Part shown: piece after piece, positions 42,001 to 48,654 of the stretch
Layout of the letters: every line of letters starts with the position of its first letter
How positions within the stretch are numbered: position 1 is the first letter of the stretch
Assembly: GCF_001742305.1 (NCBI RefSeq)
Contig: NZ_MJAT01000007.1
Location: 1-48,654 of the forward strand
Direction: 5' to 3'
From: Desulfuribacillus stibiiarsenatis
GTDB taxonomy: Bacteria; Bacillota; Bacilli; Desulfuribacillales; Desulfuribacillaceae
Length of the DNA: 48,654 nt
Program-made: the position numbers and the translations under genes
Notes under the pieces: generated by a model
Seen by the model: the letters and a program-made list of their open reading frames with translations, nothing else
The model's database searches: none
What the model was told of the DNA's origin: nothing

Positions 42001-43884
42001 TTAAAATGGATATATCATAGGTAAAGTTAAAATCATAACAATACCAATTACAATTTGTAGCGGTAAGCCAACTTTAACGAAATCACTAAACTTATAATTC
42101 CCTGCTGTCATAACCAATGCATTCGTAGGTGAAGCTACAGGCGTTGCAAATGCCATACTTGCTGACACCGCCACTGTCATAAGAAAAGGTAAAGGATGTA
42201 CCCCAAGACTCAAAGCTGTGGTAATAGCAATCGGTGCAAAAATCACTGCAGTTGCCGTGTTACTAATAAATTGACTGAATGCTGTGGTCATAATGTAGAA
42301 TCCAGCAAGTACAGCTAACGGTCCGTATATGCCTATTTTCTGTATAATAGTCTCTGACAGAAATGCAACTCCACCAGTTTTCTCAAGAGCCGTAGCCATC
42401 GGTAACATGGCAGCAATTAAGATAACACTTTCCCAATTAATGGTGCGATACGCGTCATCCATATTACGAACACAACCTGTAATTAACATAAACATGGCTG
42501 ATATTAATACTGCTATGACAGGTGGCACGATTTCTAAAGTCATTAAACCCAACATAAATAGCATAATCAGTGCTGCCATCGGAGCTTTTCCGCTAGCGGC
42601 AGCCATACTCGCATGCTTACTTGTTTGACCGAGGACAACAACATCCTGGTTGTCTTTAGAAAGCAATTCAATGTCTTTCCAATTTCCTTGGACTAATAAA
42701 GCATCTCCAAAGAGTAGTTTCTTCTTCGAGACGTCTTTCTGAATATAATGACCTTTACGATTAATGCTAATCACATTCAGGTTGTATTTTTCACGGAAGT
42801 GAATCTCTTCTATGGAATGATTGACTAAGTTTGAATTTGGCGTCAATAAAACCTCAGCAATTCCTATATACTTATTGATTAACTGTTTATGTATAGATCC
42901 AGTTTCTATAGAGTTTGGAGTAATGGTATCCTCTAACTTTAGTTGGTTCTCTCGACATAATATCTTTATTTGATCTAACGCGCCTTGCACATATAAAATG
43001 TCAGATTCTTCAATGACCGTGGCTGGTCCAGGAATAATATTCGAATAACCGTTATAACCATGAATCACTGCTTTACCTGTCGTATGTTTTCTTTCGATTC
43101 CTATTACACTAACACGGTACGTGTTCGGTAGTTTTAATTCTGCTAGCGATTTTCGAATCATTTCTGACTCTGGTGAAATCGTTAAGCGATAGATATTACT
43201 CTGCAGATGATACGAATCTATTAATTCATCTAACGATAAATCAGCACCACTCGCTGAATTTTGAGGATTTTTATCATTAGGTAGTAAGAAGTTTCTCACT
43301 AGAACGATAAATATTATTCCTGTAAAGAGCGCAATCGCACCAATAGGAGTAAAGTCAAAAAAAGACAAGCGTCCATATCCATATTGAACAAGCGTTTGAC
43401 TAATGACTAAGTTTGGGGCTGTCCCAATTAACGTTAATACTCCACCAAGACTACTTGCATAAGCTAAGGGAATAAGGAACTTAGCTGGGTTAATTTTTAG
43501 TTCGAAGGATAGTAACACAACGACTGGCATTAAGACCGCTACAGTTCCTGTATTACTAATGAAAGCACTCAAAAATGCAACAACAAGCATAATCATAATT
43601 AATAGTTTGGTCTCATTATTTCCTGCTACCTTTAATAGTTGCTTCCCAACTACGCGGGCTAATCCAGTTTGAAATATGCCTGCACCAACAACAAAAAGTC
43701 CCGCAATCATGATAACTATAGGATTGGAGAAGCCGGCTAGTGCTTCCCCAGTCGTCAATATGCCCGTTAAAGTCAATGCTAATAAAGATCCTAAAGCAAC
43801 GATATCTGTGCGAAACCGTCCAAAAATGAATAATACTGTTGTGATCAATAGGATAGTAAATGTTAATATCATTTGCGGATCCAC
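42001..43884 (-). CDS. SLC13/DASS-type anion permease with two TrkA-C (RCK_C) domains
   Basis: 627 residues from a GTG at 43884 (GGGAG about 9 bases upstream). About 11 membrane helices in two blocks (about 1-200 and 425-627), separated by a cytoplasmic region (about 215-415) containing two TrkA-C domains (TVIEESDILYVQGALDQIK and KKLLFGDALLVQGNWKDIEL). The SNTGTVAVLMP and SNTATAVIFAP motifs are the paired Na+/substrate hairpin motifs of the family, and ATPVASPTNALV is the second site. Substrate is probably sulfate or a dicarboxylate; the sequence does not settle which. Confidence 0.9.
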   Translation of the reverse strand: MDPQMILTFTILLITTVLFIFGRFRTDIVALGSLLALTLTGILTTGEALAGFSNPIVIMIAGLFVVGAGIFQTGLARVVGKQLLKVAGNNETKLLIMIMLVVAFLSAFISNTGTVAVLMPVVVLLSFELKINPAKFLIPLAYASSLGGVLTLIGTAPNLVISQTLVQYGYGRLSFFDFTPIGAIALFTGIIFIVLVRNFLLPNDKNPQNSASGADLSLDELIDSYHLQSNIYRLTISPESEMIRKSLAELKLPNTYRVSVIGIERKHTTGKAVIHGYNGYSNIIPGPATVIEESDILYVQGALDQIKILCRENQLKLEDTITPNSIETGSIHKQLINKYIGIAEVLLTPNSNLVNHSIEEIHFREKYNLNVISINRKGHYIQKDVSKKKLLFGDALLVQGNWKDIELLSKDNQDVVVLGQTSKHASMAAASGKAPMAALIMLFMLGLMTLEIVPPVIAVLISAMFMLITGCVRNMDDAYRTINWESVILIAAMLPMATALEKTGGVAFLSETIIQKIGIYGPLAVLAGFYIMTTAFSQFISNTATAVIFAPIAITTALSLGVHPLPFLMTVAVSASMAFATPVASPTNALVMTAGNYKFSDFVKVGLPLQIVIGIVMILTLPMIYPF

Positions 43885-43922
43885 TATTTATTTCTCCCTG
43901 CTACGTAATTTTCTGGTTTTTT

Positions 43923-45275
43923 TTAACCCTTTAGTCGTTTTTCAAGTTCAGCTTTCCTATCTTCATAACCAGGCTTTCCTAGAAGTGCAAACATATTCTT
44001 CTTATATGCTTCTACTCCTGGTTGATCAAACGGATTTACTCCTAATAAATAACCGCTAATCGCACAGGTTTTTTGGTAAAAGTAAAGTAGATAGCCTATA
44101 TAGTACGGTGACAATTCCGGAATCATAATTGTAAGGTTCGGTACATGCCCGTCAGTATGGGCTAACATAGTGCCTTGCAGTGCTTTGTAATTAATAAAAT
44201 CTAAAGACTTTCCTGCAAGATAATTGAGTTCATCCGCATCTTGTTCCTTAGCTTCTATGACTATTTCACGATTTGAGGTTTCAACGTATACAACGGTCTC
44301 AAATAAATTTCTTAGACCATCTTGCACATATTGGCCCATAGAATGTAAGTCAGTCGTAAAGTTTACTGCGGCTGGAAATATACCTTTTCCATCTTTTCCT
44401 TCACTTTCACCAAATAGTTGCTTCCACCATTCGGATATATACGTCAAGGAAGGCTCGTATGACGCAAACACTTCTATTGTTTTCCCTTTATTGTAAAGAG
44501 TATTACGAATTGCTGCGTAGAGATATGCGTCATTTTTCATAAGATTAGGTGCAAGTAAATCTGCATAGGCATCCTTTGCTCCCTGCATCAATTCCTCTAT
44601 ATTAATTCCTGAAACCGCAATCGGTAATAATCCTACAGCCGTTAGAACAGAGTATCGCCCACCTACATCATCTGGCACTACAAAAGTTTCATATCCTTCT
44701 TCGTTTGCAAGTTGTTTTAATGCTCCTTTTTGTTGATCTGTGGTGGCGTAAATTCGGCTCTTTGCAATTTCTTTTCCATACTTGTTTTCTAACCAATCTT
44801 TTATTATTCTAAAAGCAATCGCCGGTTCTGTTGTAGTACCAGATTTAGATATAACATTCACAGATACGTCTCTATCTATTATCACATCAAGCAAATCATT
44901 TATATATCGTGAACTAATATTATTTCCTAAATAAAGGATTTGTGGAGCGGTGCGCTTTTCTTTTGGTAACAGAGAATAGAACGTATGCTGTAATGATTCA
45001 ATGACAGCGCGTGCGCCCAAATATGAACCACCGATACCTACTACAATCAGAATGTCGGAGTTTTCTTGTATTCTTTTGGCTTCTTTTAAAATCCTATTAA
45101 ATTCTTCTTGATTATATTTCTGTGGCAGCTCTAACCAACCAAGAAAGTCATTCCCCTGTCCTGTTCCTTCATGCAACTCCGCATGGCATTTTTCTACCTT
45201 TTCTGAATATGCTTGGATTTCCTGTAAGTTAATATAGTCTTTTGCATTGGACCAATCAAATGTCACTCGTTTCAC
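43923..45275 (-). CDS. pgi: Glucose-6-phosphate isomerase
   Basis: 450 residues, the usual length for Firmicute PGI; GTG start with AAGGA about 9 bases upstream. Conserved blocks: [15 protein letters not shown] (about 79-93), [18 protein letters not shown] (sugar-phosphate binding), [16 protein letters not shown] and a C-terminal [16 protein letters not shown]. It interconverts glucose-6-phosphate and fructose-6-phosphate. No co-transcribed glycolytic partner; it stands between the permease and hydrolase genes. Confidence 0.97.
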   Translation of the reverse strand: MKRVTFDWSNAKDYINLQEIQAYSEKVEKCHAELHEGTGQGNDFLGWLELPQKYNQEEFNRILKEAKRIQENSDILIVVGIGGSYLGARAVIESLQHTFYSLLPKEKRTAPQILYLGNNISSRYINDLLDVIIDRDVSVNVISKSGTTTEPAIAFRIIKDWLENKYGKEIAKSRIYATTDQQKGALKQLANEEGYETFVVPDDVGGRYSVLTAVGLLPIAVSGINIEELMQGAKDAYADLLAPNLMKNDAYLYAAIRNTLYNKGKTIEVFASYEPSLTYISEWWKQLFGESEGKDGKGIFPAAVNFTTDLHSMGQYVQDGLRNLFETVVYVETSNREIVIEAKEQDADELNYLAGKSLDFINYKALQGTMLAHTDGHVPNLTIMIPELSPYYIGYLLYFYQKTCAISGYLLGVNPFDQPGVEAYKKNMFALLGKPGYEDRKAELEKRLKG

Positions 45276-45377
45276 TAATTCACGTCCTTTTTTCCTTTTC
45301 TAACGAAATTCTCGATTTAATTTCTAATTCCTTCTAGTTTTAACATACTTATGAGATTTATTTCTTTTTTTAGTATT

Positions 45378-45836
45378 TTACGTTACCTTTTTTAGAAATT
45401 CCGATTTCGATATTTCCCCTGGAGTCGGAAAACCCTTAACCAAGAATATTCCAGCAGCTTGAAATGCTTCATTAATCAATTCTGCGCAATGAAATCGAGT
45501 ATTCGAATTTATAATTCGAAAGTCAAAGAGTAGATGTAGCCAATGCGTAAACACTTGAAAATAATCATACTTAGTATTGATATGAGCCATTAAGAATTTT
45601 GAAATAATTTGCTTTTCTTCCATAGTGAGTGATTTCGGTCGAAATACATCAAAGCTCTCTTCCTGATATTCTAAATGTCGGATGGAAACCGGGAAATACC
45701 AGCTATTTTCCATCAGATGAAGCTGATCAAGTACAATTGTGACATGAGAATACGGGGAATTGGTATGTTTTTGAATTAGTTTAGAGATTGGACTTCCTCC
45801 ACGGACGAGAATTAAGTCAAATGGTTTTAATTCCAT
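45378..45836 (-). CDS. Permuted papain-like hydrolase (YiiX/NlpC-P60 superfamily)
   Basis: 152 residues; ATG with AGGGTGG upstream. No signal peptide. In this circularly permuted fold the catalytic His comes first: H31 in PYSHVTIV, and Cys117 in RFHCAELINEAF. The N-terminal FDLILVRGGSPISKLIQ is a family hallmark. Such enzymes act on peptides, amides or acyl groups, sometimes of the envelope or spore. The divergent intergenic region contains two Spo0A-like boxes, hinting at sporulation-phase control. Confidence 0.8.
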   Translation of the reverse strand: MELKPFDLILVRGGSPISKLIQKHTNSPYSHVTIVLDQLHLMENSWYFPVSIRHLEYQEESFDVFRPKSLTMEEKQIISKFLMAHINTKYDYFQVFTHWLHLLFDFRIINSNTRFHCAELINEAFQAAGIFLVKGFPTPGEISKSEFLKKVT

Positions 45837-45901
45837 AGGAAACCACCCTTCTTATTGATTGTTACCTATCCATTCAACTTATTCCGTGGGAAATCATATT
45901 A

Positions 45902-45940
45902 TTCGACAGGAATACTGCTCTATAGTAGTTTTTTGTCGAA
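45902..45940. promoter_or_regulatory. Pair of Spo0A boxes in inverted orientation
   Basis: TTCGACA (45902-45908) and TGTCGAA (45934-45940) match the 7-base Spo0A box exactly on opposite strands, 32 bases apart start to start. They lie between the divergent hydrolase gene (start 45836) and the 70-residue gene (start 46029). Confidence 0.6.
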
Positions 45941-46028
45941 TTAACTTTCATCAGTGTTCTATTCGGATAAATTATCACAATAAAGAGATACTGAGAATGA
46001 TGCCTGTATCTACGAATGAGGTGATAAT

Positions 46029-46241
46029 ATGAATTCTGGACAGCCAAGATTAAAGGTTGTAGAGGAAAGTAGTACTGGAGGAAATGAGAAGTTTGAAGAT
46101 ACTGTCACAGGTGAGATTCTTACCCGCGAACAAGTAATCGAGAACATTGATAAGTACTCCGATTATCAAGTATTTACACGTAATGGCAAGCAGTTTATTC
46201 GTTCTATGCCAGACTTTAATCCAGACAACAATTTAGAATAA
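46029..46241 (+). CDS. Small hypothetical protein, 70 aa
   Basis: ATG with GAGGTGAT about 5 bases upstream. Hydrophilic, mostly acidic, no membrane segment. The middle KFEDTVTGEILTREQVIENID and the following YQVFTRNGKQFIRSMPDFNP are well-structured in codon use and look like a genuine small protein. I do not recognise a family. Paired Spo0A-like boxes upstream suggest expression around sporulation. A strong hairpin follows the stop codon by about 28 bases. Confidence 0.7.
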   Translation: MNSGQPRLKVVEESSTGGNEKFEDTVTGEILTREQVIENIDKYSDYQVFTRNGKQFIRSMPDFNPDNNLE

Positions 46242-46257
46242 AACCTTGATGCAGGTA

Positions 46258-46356
46258 TCAAGCGAAAAGGACAGCCCTTTACCTGTGGGCTGTCCTGGCT
46301 TTTTCTTCAGCAGCGATGTTTTCTGTTAGTCAGCAATCGGGTCGCCTTTCGCTTGA
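46258..46356 (+). ncRNA. Candidate structured RNA / terminator region after the 70-aa gene
   Basis: An inner hairpin, GGACAGCCC (46269-46277) with GGGCTGTCC (46287-46295), is followed by TGGCTTTTT and can act as the terminator of the 46029-46241 gene. It is enclosed by a second inverted repeat: TCAAGCGAAAAGG (46258-46270) and CCTTTCGCTTGA (46345-46356), which pair with one bulged A. The stretch is more GC-rich than its surroundings and has no open frame of note. It may be a small RNA, a two-state regulator, or the relic of a mobile element. Confidence 0.4.
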
Positions 46357-46785
46357 ATATGCGCGCCGTCCAAGGATTACCTTGATCCTATGTCGATAAA
46401 TTACTTTAGTGGGCCACGAACTTTAACTTCTTAAAAATATTCCCTTTAGGAAATTCAATAAAAAATCCGGTATATCTTTTGAGACAATCACTTATCGATT
46501 GAAAAGATATCCGGATCTCATTAAATAGTTCTTAACATCACTCTGGGTCAATTTCCCTTGAGAAACGGAAAATCGTTGTACCCTGATATGAATGGTAAGT
46601 ATAAATAAATCACTTAGAATGCTATTAATTTCTTGAATCTCACTAACCAGAATTCTCACCTACTTAATAATTACTTTCAACGTACTTTATTTTCTATTAC
46701 TAGAAGAATCACTTATCAATTACCGTAATTTAATTAAAAAATATTTCTTTTTCAATTATAGAATTACAGAGTTATATATTTAGTC
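46357..46785. other. Gene-free AT-rich interval
   Basis: No plausible coding frame with an SD is seen on either strand. It contains a long hairpin (46465-46516) and two copies of a short motif, AATCACTTATC(G/A)ATT, at about 46486-46500 and 46707-46721, which look like remnants of repeated DNA. The right part is simply AT-rich sequence downstream of the 46786-47337 gene, without an obvious terminator. Confidence 0.5.
46465..46516. repeat. Long inverted repeat ATCCGG(ta)TATCTTTT / AAAAGATATCCGGAT
   Basis: The arms at about 46465-46480 and 46502-46516 are complementary over 15 bases with one 1-base indel, and the loop contains a further CAATC/GATTG pairing. No T-run follows on either strand, so a classical terminator is unlikely. 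It could be the end of a small non-autonomous element or a transcript-stabilising hairpin. Confidence 0.55.
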
Positions 46786-47337
46786 CTACCCTATGTTTTC
46801 TCTATTATCCAAATCTCGTTTCATCTTGCGAATTTTATACCTTTCTATAAAAGTGTTTGTGTAATAACTAATAAATCCAATAGAAATTAAAATCTGAAAA
46901 AAAAGCGGATACAACGATAAGTTTTCCCATCTATCGTGTTTCTCTATTATTAGTTCTTCAGTACTAATTTCAACATAATATGTGCCAGTGAAATGCTTGA
47001 GTTGTCTTCTAATCGGTCTATTTACATCAAATAGACTATAGGAATGCAATATACTATTATCATTTAAAGCATAACGATTACTTATTAAACCTTTTGGAAA
47101 AAAAATATATCGATACTCCGTGGGTGTTTTAAAAACAAATAATTTATTGCCCTTTAAATCCCATTCATTAACTATTTCTGAAGAAGGCCAAATCTCCTTT
47201 ATAGCTGACTCTAGATTCGCATACTCAAGTCGATATTCCTTGAAATAAAAAATATTTACATTGAATAGCGTTCCAATGGCTAATAACCAAATAATGAAAG
47301 TTAATCCTTCAAAGGCATATGTGCCAATATTCCTCAT
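46786..47337 (-). CDS. Small two-helix membrane protein, unknown; possible partner/immunity of the upstream secreted protein
   Basis: 183 residues from the ATG at 47337 with GGGGG about 6 bases upstream; a start ten codons earlier overlaps the intergenic hairpin. Membrane helices at about 11-31 and 145-165 enclose an extracytoplasmic or cytoplasmic domain of about 110 residues; the tail after the second helix is basic (RYKIRKMKRDLDNRE). No known motif. It lies 75 bases downstream of the secreted-protein gene with a hairpin between. A dedicated membrane partner or immunity role is inference from this pairing. Confidence 0.6.
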   Translation of the reverse strand: MRNIGTYAFEGLTFIIWLLAIGTLFNVNIFYFKEYRLEYANLESAIKEIWPSSEIVNEWDLKGNKLFVFKTPTEYRYIFFPKGLISNRYALNDNSILHSYSLFDVNRPIRRQLKHFTGTYYVEISTEELIIEKHDRWENLSLYPLFFQILISIGFISYYTNTFIERYKIRKMKRDLDNRENIG

Positions 47338-47368
47338 TTCGAACCCCCGTTGGAATAATTTATGCAAA

Positions 47369-47397
47369 GCCTCTAATTTGTCTTAAAAACTAGAGGC
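47369..47397 (-). terminator. Intergenic hairpin between the secreted and membrane protein genes
   Basis: GCCTCTA (47369-47375) pairs with TAGAGGC (47391-47397). On the minus strand only a weak T-stretch follows, so termination may be partial and the two genes could share a transcript. Confidence 0.5.
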
Positions 47398-47412
47398 CTT
47401 GCACTATAATCA

Positions 47413-48252
47413 TTAATCAAATAGCAACCAAGTATGCGATCTAACACCATTGTATAGTGCTTGAGCAAAAAAATCTTTGAATAATAGAAATGCAATTGTT
47501 TCATCTGTCCAATATTCTGGTACGAAACCCAAGTTATGTTCTCCAGTTGTAACACCATATGCATTTCTGATAAAATATTTATCTCCAGCGTAGCTACTAC
47601 TACCTATTACTCCATTTCTCCTACCCTTAACCTCATACACATTACGTATGGCTGTTACACTATTTGCGATAACGTAAACCACTATTCCACTTGATATAAA
47701 TACTGATCCCGTAACTAGTGCTTGCCAATACATGGGAGCTAATTGAGGTGTACGTACGAATGCAATGACAGTAATAGCAGCGGATACTGTAAGTCCTAAT
47801 ATCGCATGTAAATCAACATTTACTTCTGATCTATCCACTATTCTATATAAATAATCAATTCTTGCTATGTCACCATGACCAATAGGTGGATTATAGTTAA
47901 TAATTCCTTTATGAATGTAATTTGACATAAGCGCTACTTCTGGAACAAACATTGAATCTATTTCTTTAATAGATACATCTATTAAAGTAGTTTTTCCTTC
48001 GGTTTCTATAGTGACAATGTCTTTATTGCGAGTAGCTTTTGAAACCTCATGAGATCCATCACTACCCGTTACAGTTGTAGTTATTGAGCCCTTGCCATGT
48101 TCTATAATACTAGCAGTATAAATTACATCATCAACCGTAAACGTAAACTCTGATACATTATTTTTTGGTGCAGCATTTGCATTAATCGGATATGCAAAGA
48201 TTGTCGTGAAAATTAAAGCCGAAATTACAACTAAATTAATAAATCTATTCAT
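47413..48252 (-). CDS. Secreted or membrane-inserted protein with two central hydrophobic helices; toxin-like architecture
   Basis: 279 residues; ATG with a weak GGGCAG SD. Signal peptide (about 1-27, cleavage likely after ANA), a beta-rich segment (about 30-105; TFTVDDVIYTASIIEHGKG), two long hydrophobic helices (about 148-166 and 173-199), and a C-terminal domain rich in aromatic residues (RNAYGVTTGEHNLGFVPEYW). No catalytic motif is seen. The layout recalls Firmicute secreted toxins such as SAR2788-family or SdpC-like proteins, but I cannot show homology. Spo0A-type boxes upstream and a downstream small membrane protein fit a sporulation-phase toxin/immunity pair; this is a hypothesis. Confidence 0.55.
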   Translation of the reverse strand: MNRFINLVVISALIFTTIFAYPINANAAPKNNVSEFTFTVDDVIYTASIIEHGKGSITTTVTGSDGSHEVSKATRNKDIVTIETEGKTTLIDVSIKEIDSMFVPEVALMSNYIHKGIINYNPPIGHGDIARIDYLYRIVDRSEVNVDLHAILGLTVSAAITVIAFVRTPQLAPMYWQALVTGSVFISSGIVVYVIANSVTAIRNVYEVKGRRNGVIGSSSYAGDKYFIRNAYGVTTGEHNLGFVPEYWTDETIAFLLFKDFFAQALYNGVRSHTWLLFD

Positions 48253-48337
48253 AACTGCCCATTATAGACATTTCTACGCTTTGAGTTTTAATCATTTATG
48301 CCATGAACACTGAATATGCAATTGATTTTCCAAACCT

Positions 48338-48394
48338 TTCGACAAAAATAGTGGAAAATCCTTCCTTGTCGACATAAGATGTCAATATTCGACA
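48338..48394 (-). promoter_or_regulatory. Cluster of Spo0A boxes upstream of the secreted-protein gene
   Basis: On the minus strand TGTCGAA occurs at 48338-48344 and at 48388-48394, the latter in the extended context ATTTGTCGAATATTG, and a 6-of-7 match, TGTCGAC, lies at 48367-48373. They sit 86-142 bases upstream of the start codon at 48252, a plausible position for Spo0A control. Confidence 0.6.
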
Positions 48395-48410
48395 AATAAA
48401 AATAACAAAA

Positions 48411-48453
48411 AGGCTGTTACTCATCGAAATTTTAATTCGTTGAGCAACAGCCT
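48411..48453 (-). terminator. Terminator of the cotJ operon end (after cotJA)
   Basis: AGGCTGTT(a)CTCA (48411-48423) pairs with TGAG(c)AACAGCCT (48441-48453), with a second short pairing (TCGAA/TTCG) in the loop. On the minus strand the stem is followed by TTTTTGTTATTTTT. It lies about 33 bases after the cotJA stop codon. Confidence 0.85.
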
Positions 48454-48485
48454 CATGAAAAATAATTTGTTTAGTTCATTGAATA

Positions 48486-48654
48486 TTACCCGAACAAACC
48501 TCTTCTTCTAGGCATTGTAGGTACATATGGATCGTATAACCATTTAAATAATGTTCCTTTTTCCAATGCTTCTTGAGGAGAGAATTGTGGGCAGAAAGGA
48601 TCAAATGGCATTGGTAGAACAGGATAGATTGGCATTACAGGTGTGACTTGCTGT
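48486..48654 (-). CDS. cotJA: Spore coat protein CotJA, C-terminal part (cut by window edge)
   Basis: The last 56 codons are visible on the minus strand, with the stop codon at 48486-48488. The Pro-rich stretch PVMPIYPVLPMPFDPFCPQ is followed by FSPQEALEKGTLFKWLYDPY, the typical CotJA core, and an Arg-rich end (MPRRRGLFG). CotJA is a small protein of the inner spore coat; in other Firmicutes cotJA is followed by cotJB and cotJC. Here a terminator follows instead, so cotJB/cotJC, if present, are not downstream. Supports a spore-forming host. Confidence 0.85.
   Translation of the reverse strand, partial: QQVTPVMPIYPVLPMPFDPFCPQFSPQEALEKGTLFKWLYDPYVPTMPRRRGLFG

Noticed and set aside
42329-42628. 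Open frames of 60-130 codons opposite to transporter and enzyme genes (for example 42329-42628 and 41137-41520 on the plus strand)
   Set aside because: They are antisense shadows of strongly conserved genes, with no SD and no recognisable protein features.

Overview
The window comes from a low-GC, endospore-forming Firmicute (Bacillota, Bacillales-like) with an anaerobic or respiratory lifestyle. Spore formation is indicated by two small genes, cmpA (16663-16761) and a partial cotJA at the right edge, and by Spo0A-box-like motifs near 45.9 kb and 48.35 kb. Anaerobic metabolism is indicated by a Ccm cytochrome c maturation operon, a biotin- and Na+-dependent decarboxylase operon, and a tungsten/molybdenum aldehyde:ferredoxin oxidoreductase operon. 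A Desulfuribacillus-like lineage would fit, but this is a guess from gene content. I see no rRNA genes, CRISPR array or prophage.

Layout. 0-4.3 kb is an accessory, defence-island-like patch: the end of an IS21-family element, a divergent RecQ-like helicase that ends at the element, a nuclease-like small protein, a standalone domain usually attached to HNH endonucleases, and a basic 57-residue protein. 4.3-8.2 kb holds a WYL regulator, an unknown protein, an M20/M42-like hydrolase, a TPR/winged-helix protein with an odd start, and YwbE. 8.4-16.4 kb is envelope- and transport-related: a DUF4342 protein, a two-component system, a DUF2207/LemA pair, a Na/Pi cotransporter and a ZIP metal transporter. 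An initiator tRNA, cmpA and a copper-chaperone-like gene follow, then a second two-component system with an 11-bp-periodic triple repeat upstream.

19.4-30.3 kb is one co-directional run on the minus strand, apparently a single operon of about 11 kb. It encodes CcmE, CcmF, a CcmI-like protein, CcmA, CcmB, CcmC and CcmD, two unknown membrane proteins, then a DUF2318 protein and a MacB-type ABC transporter. CcmE carries Cys-x3-Tyr instead of the usual heme-binding His, and no CcmG or CcmH is present. This matches the reduced Ccm variant known from some sulfate reducers and archaea. Three proteins of the run share a CcmI-like cytoplasmic helical hairpin.

30.5-37.7 kb has a carbonic anhydrase, tRNA 2-selenouridine synthase, a rhomboid protease and an operon with two different carboxyltransferases sharing one biotin carrier and one Na+-pump beta subunit. 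37.8-41.9 kb is the aldehyde oxidoreductase operon with its radical-SAM, MoaD-like and ThiF-like partners. 42-46.2 kb has a DASS-type permease, glucose-6-phosphate isomerase, a permuted papain-like hydrolase and a small conserved-looking protein. 46.2-46.8 kb is gene-free but has strong RNA-like inverted repeats. 46.8-48.3 kb has a membrane protein and a secreted, putative toxin-like protein behind Spo0A-type boxes, followed by cotJA.

Start codons were re-chosen wherever a Shine-Dalgarno (SD) motif pointed to an internal codon. TTG starts look common here.
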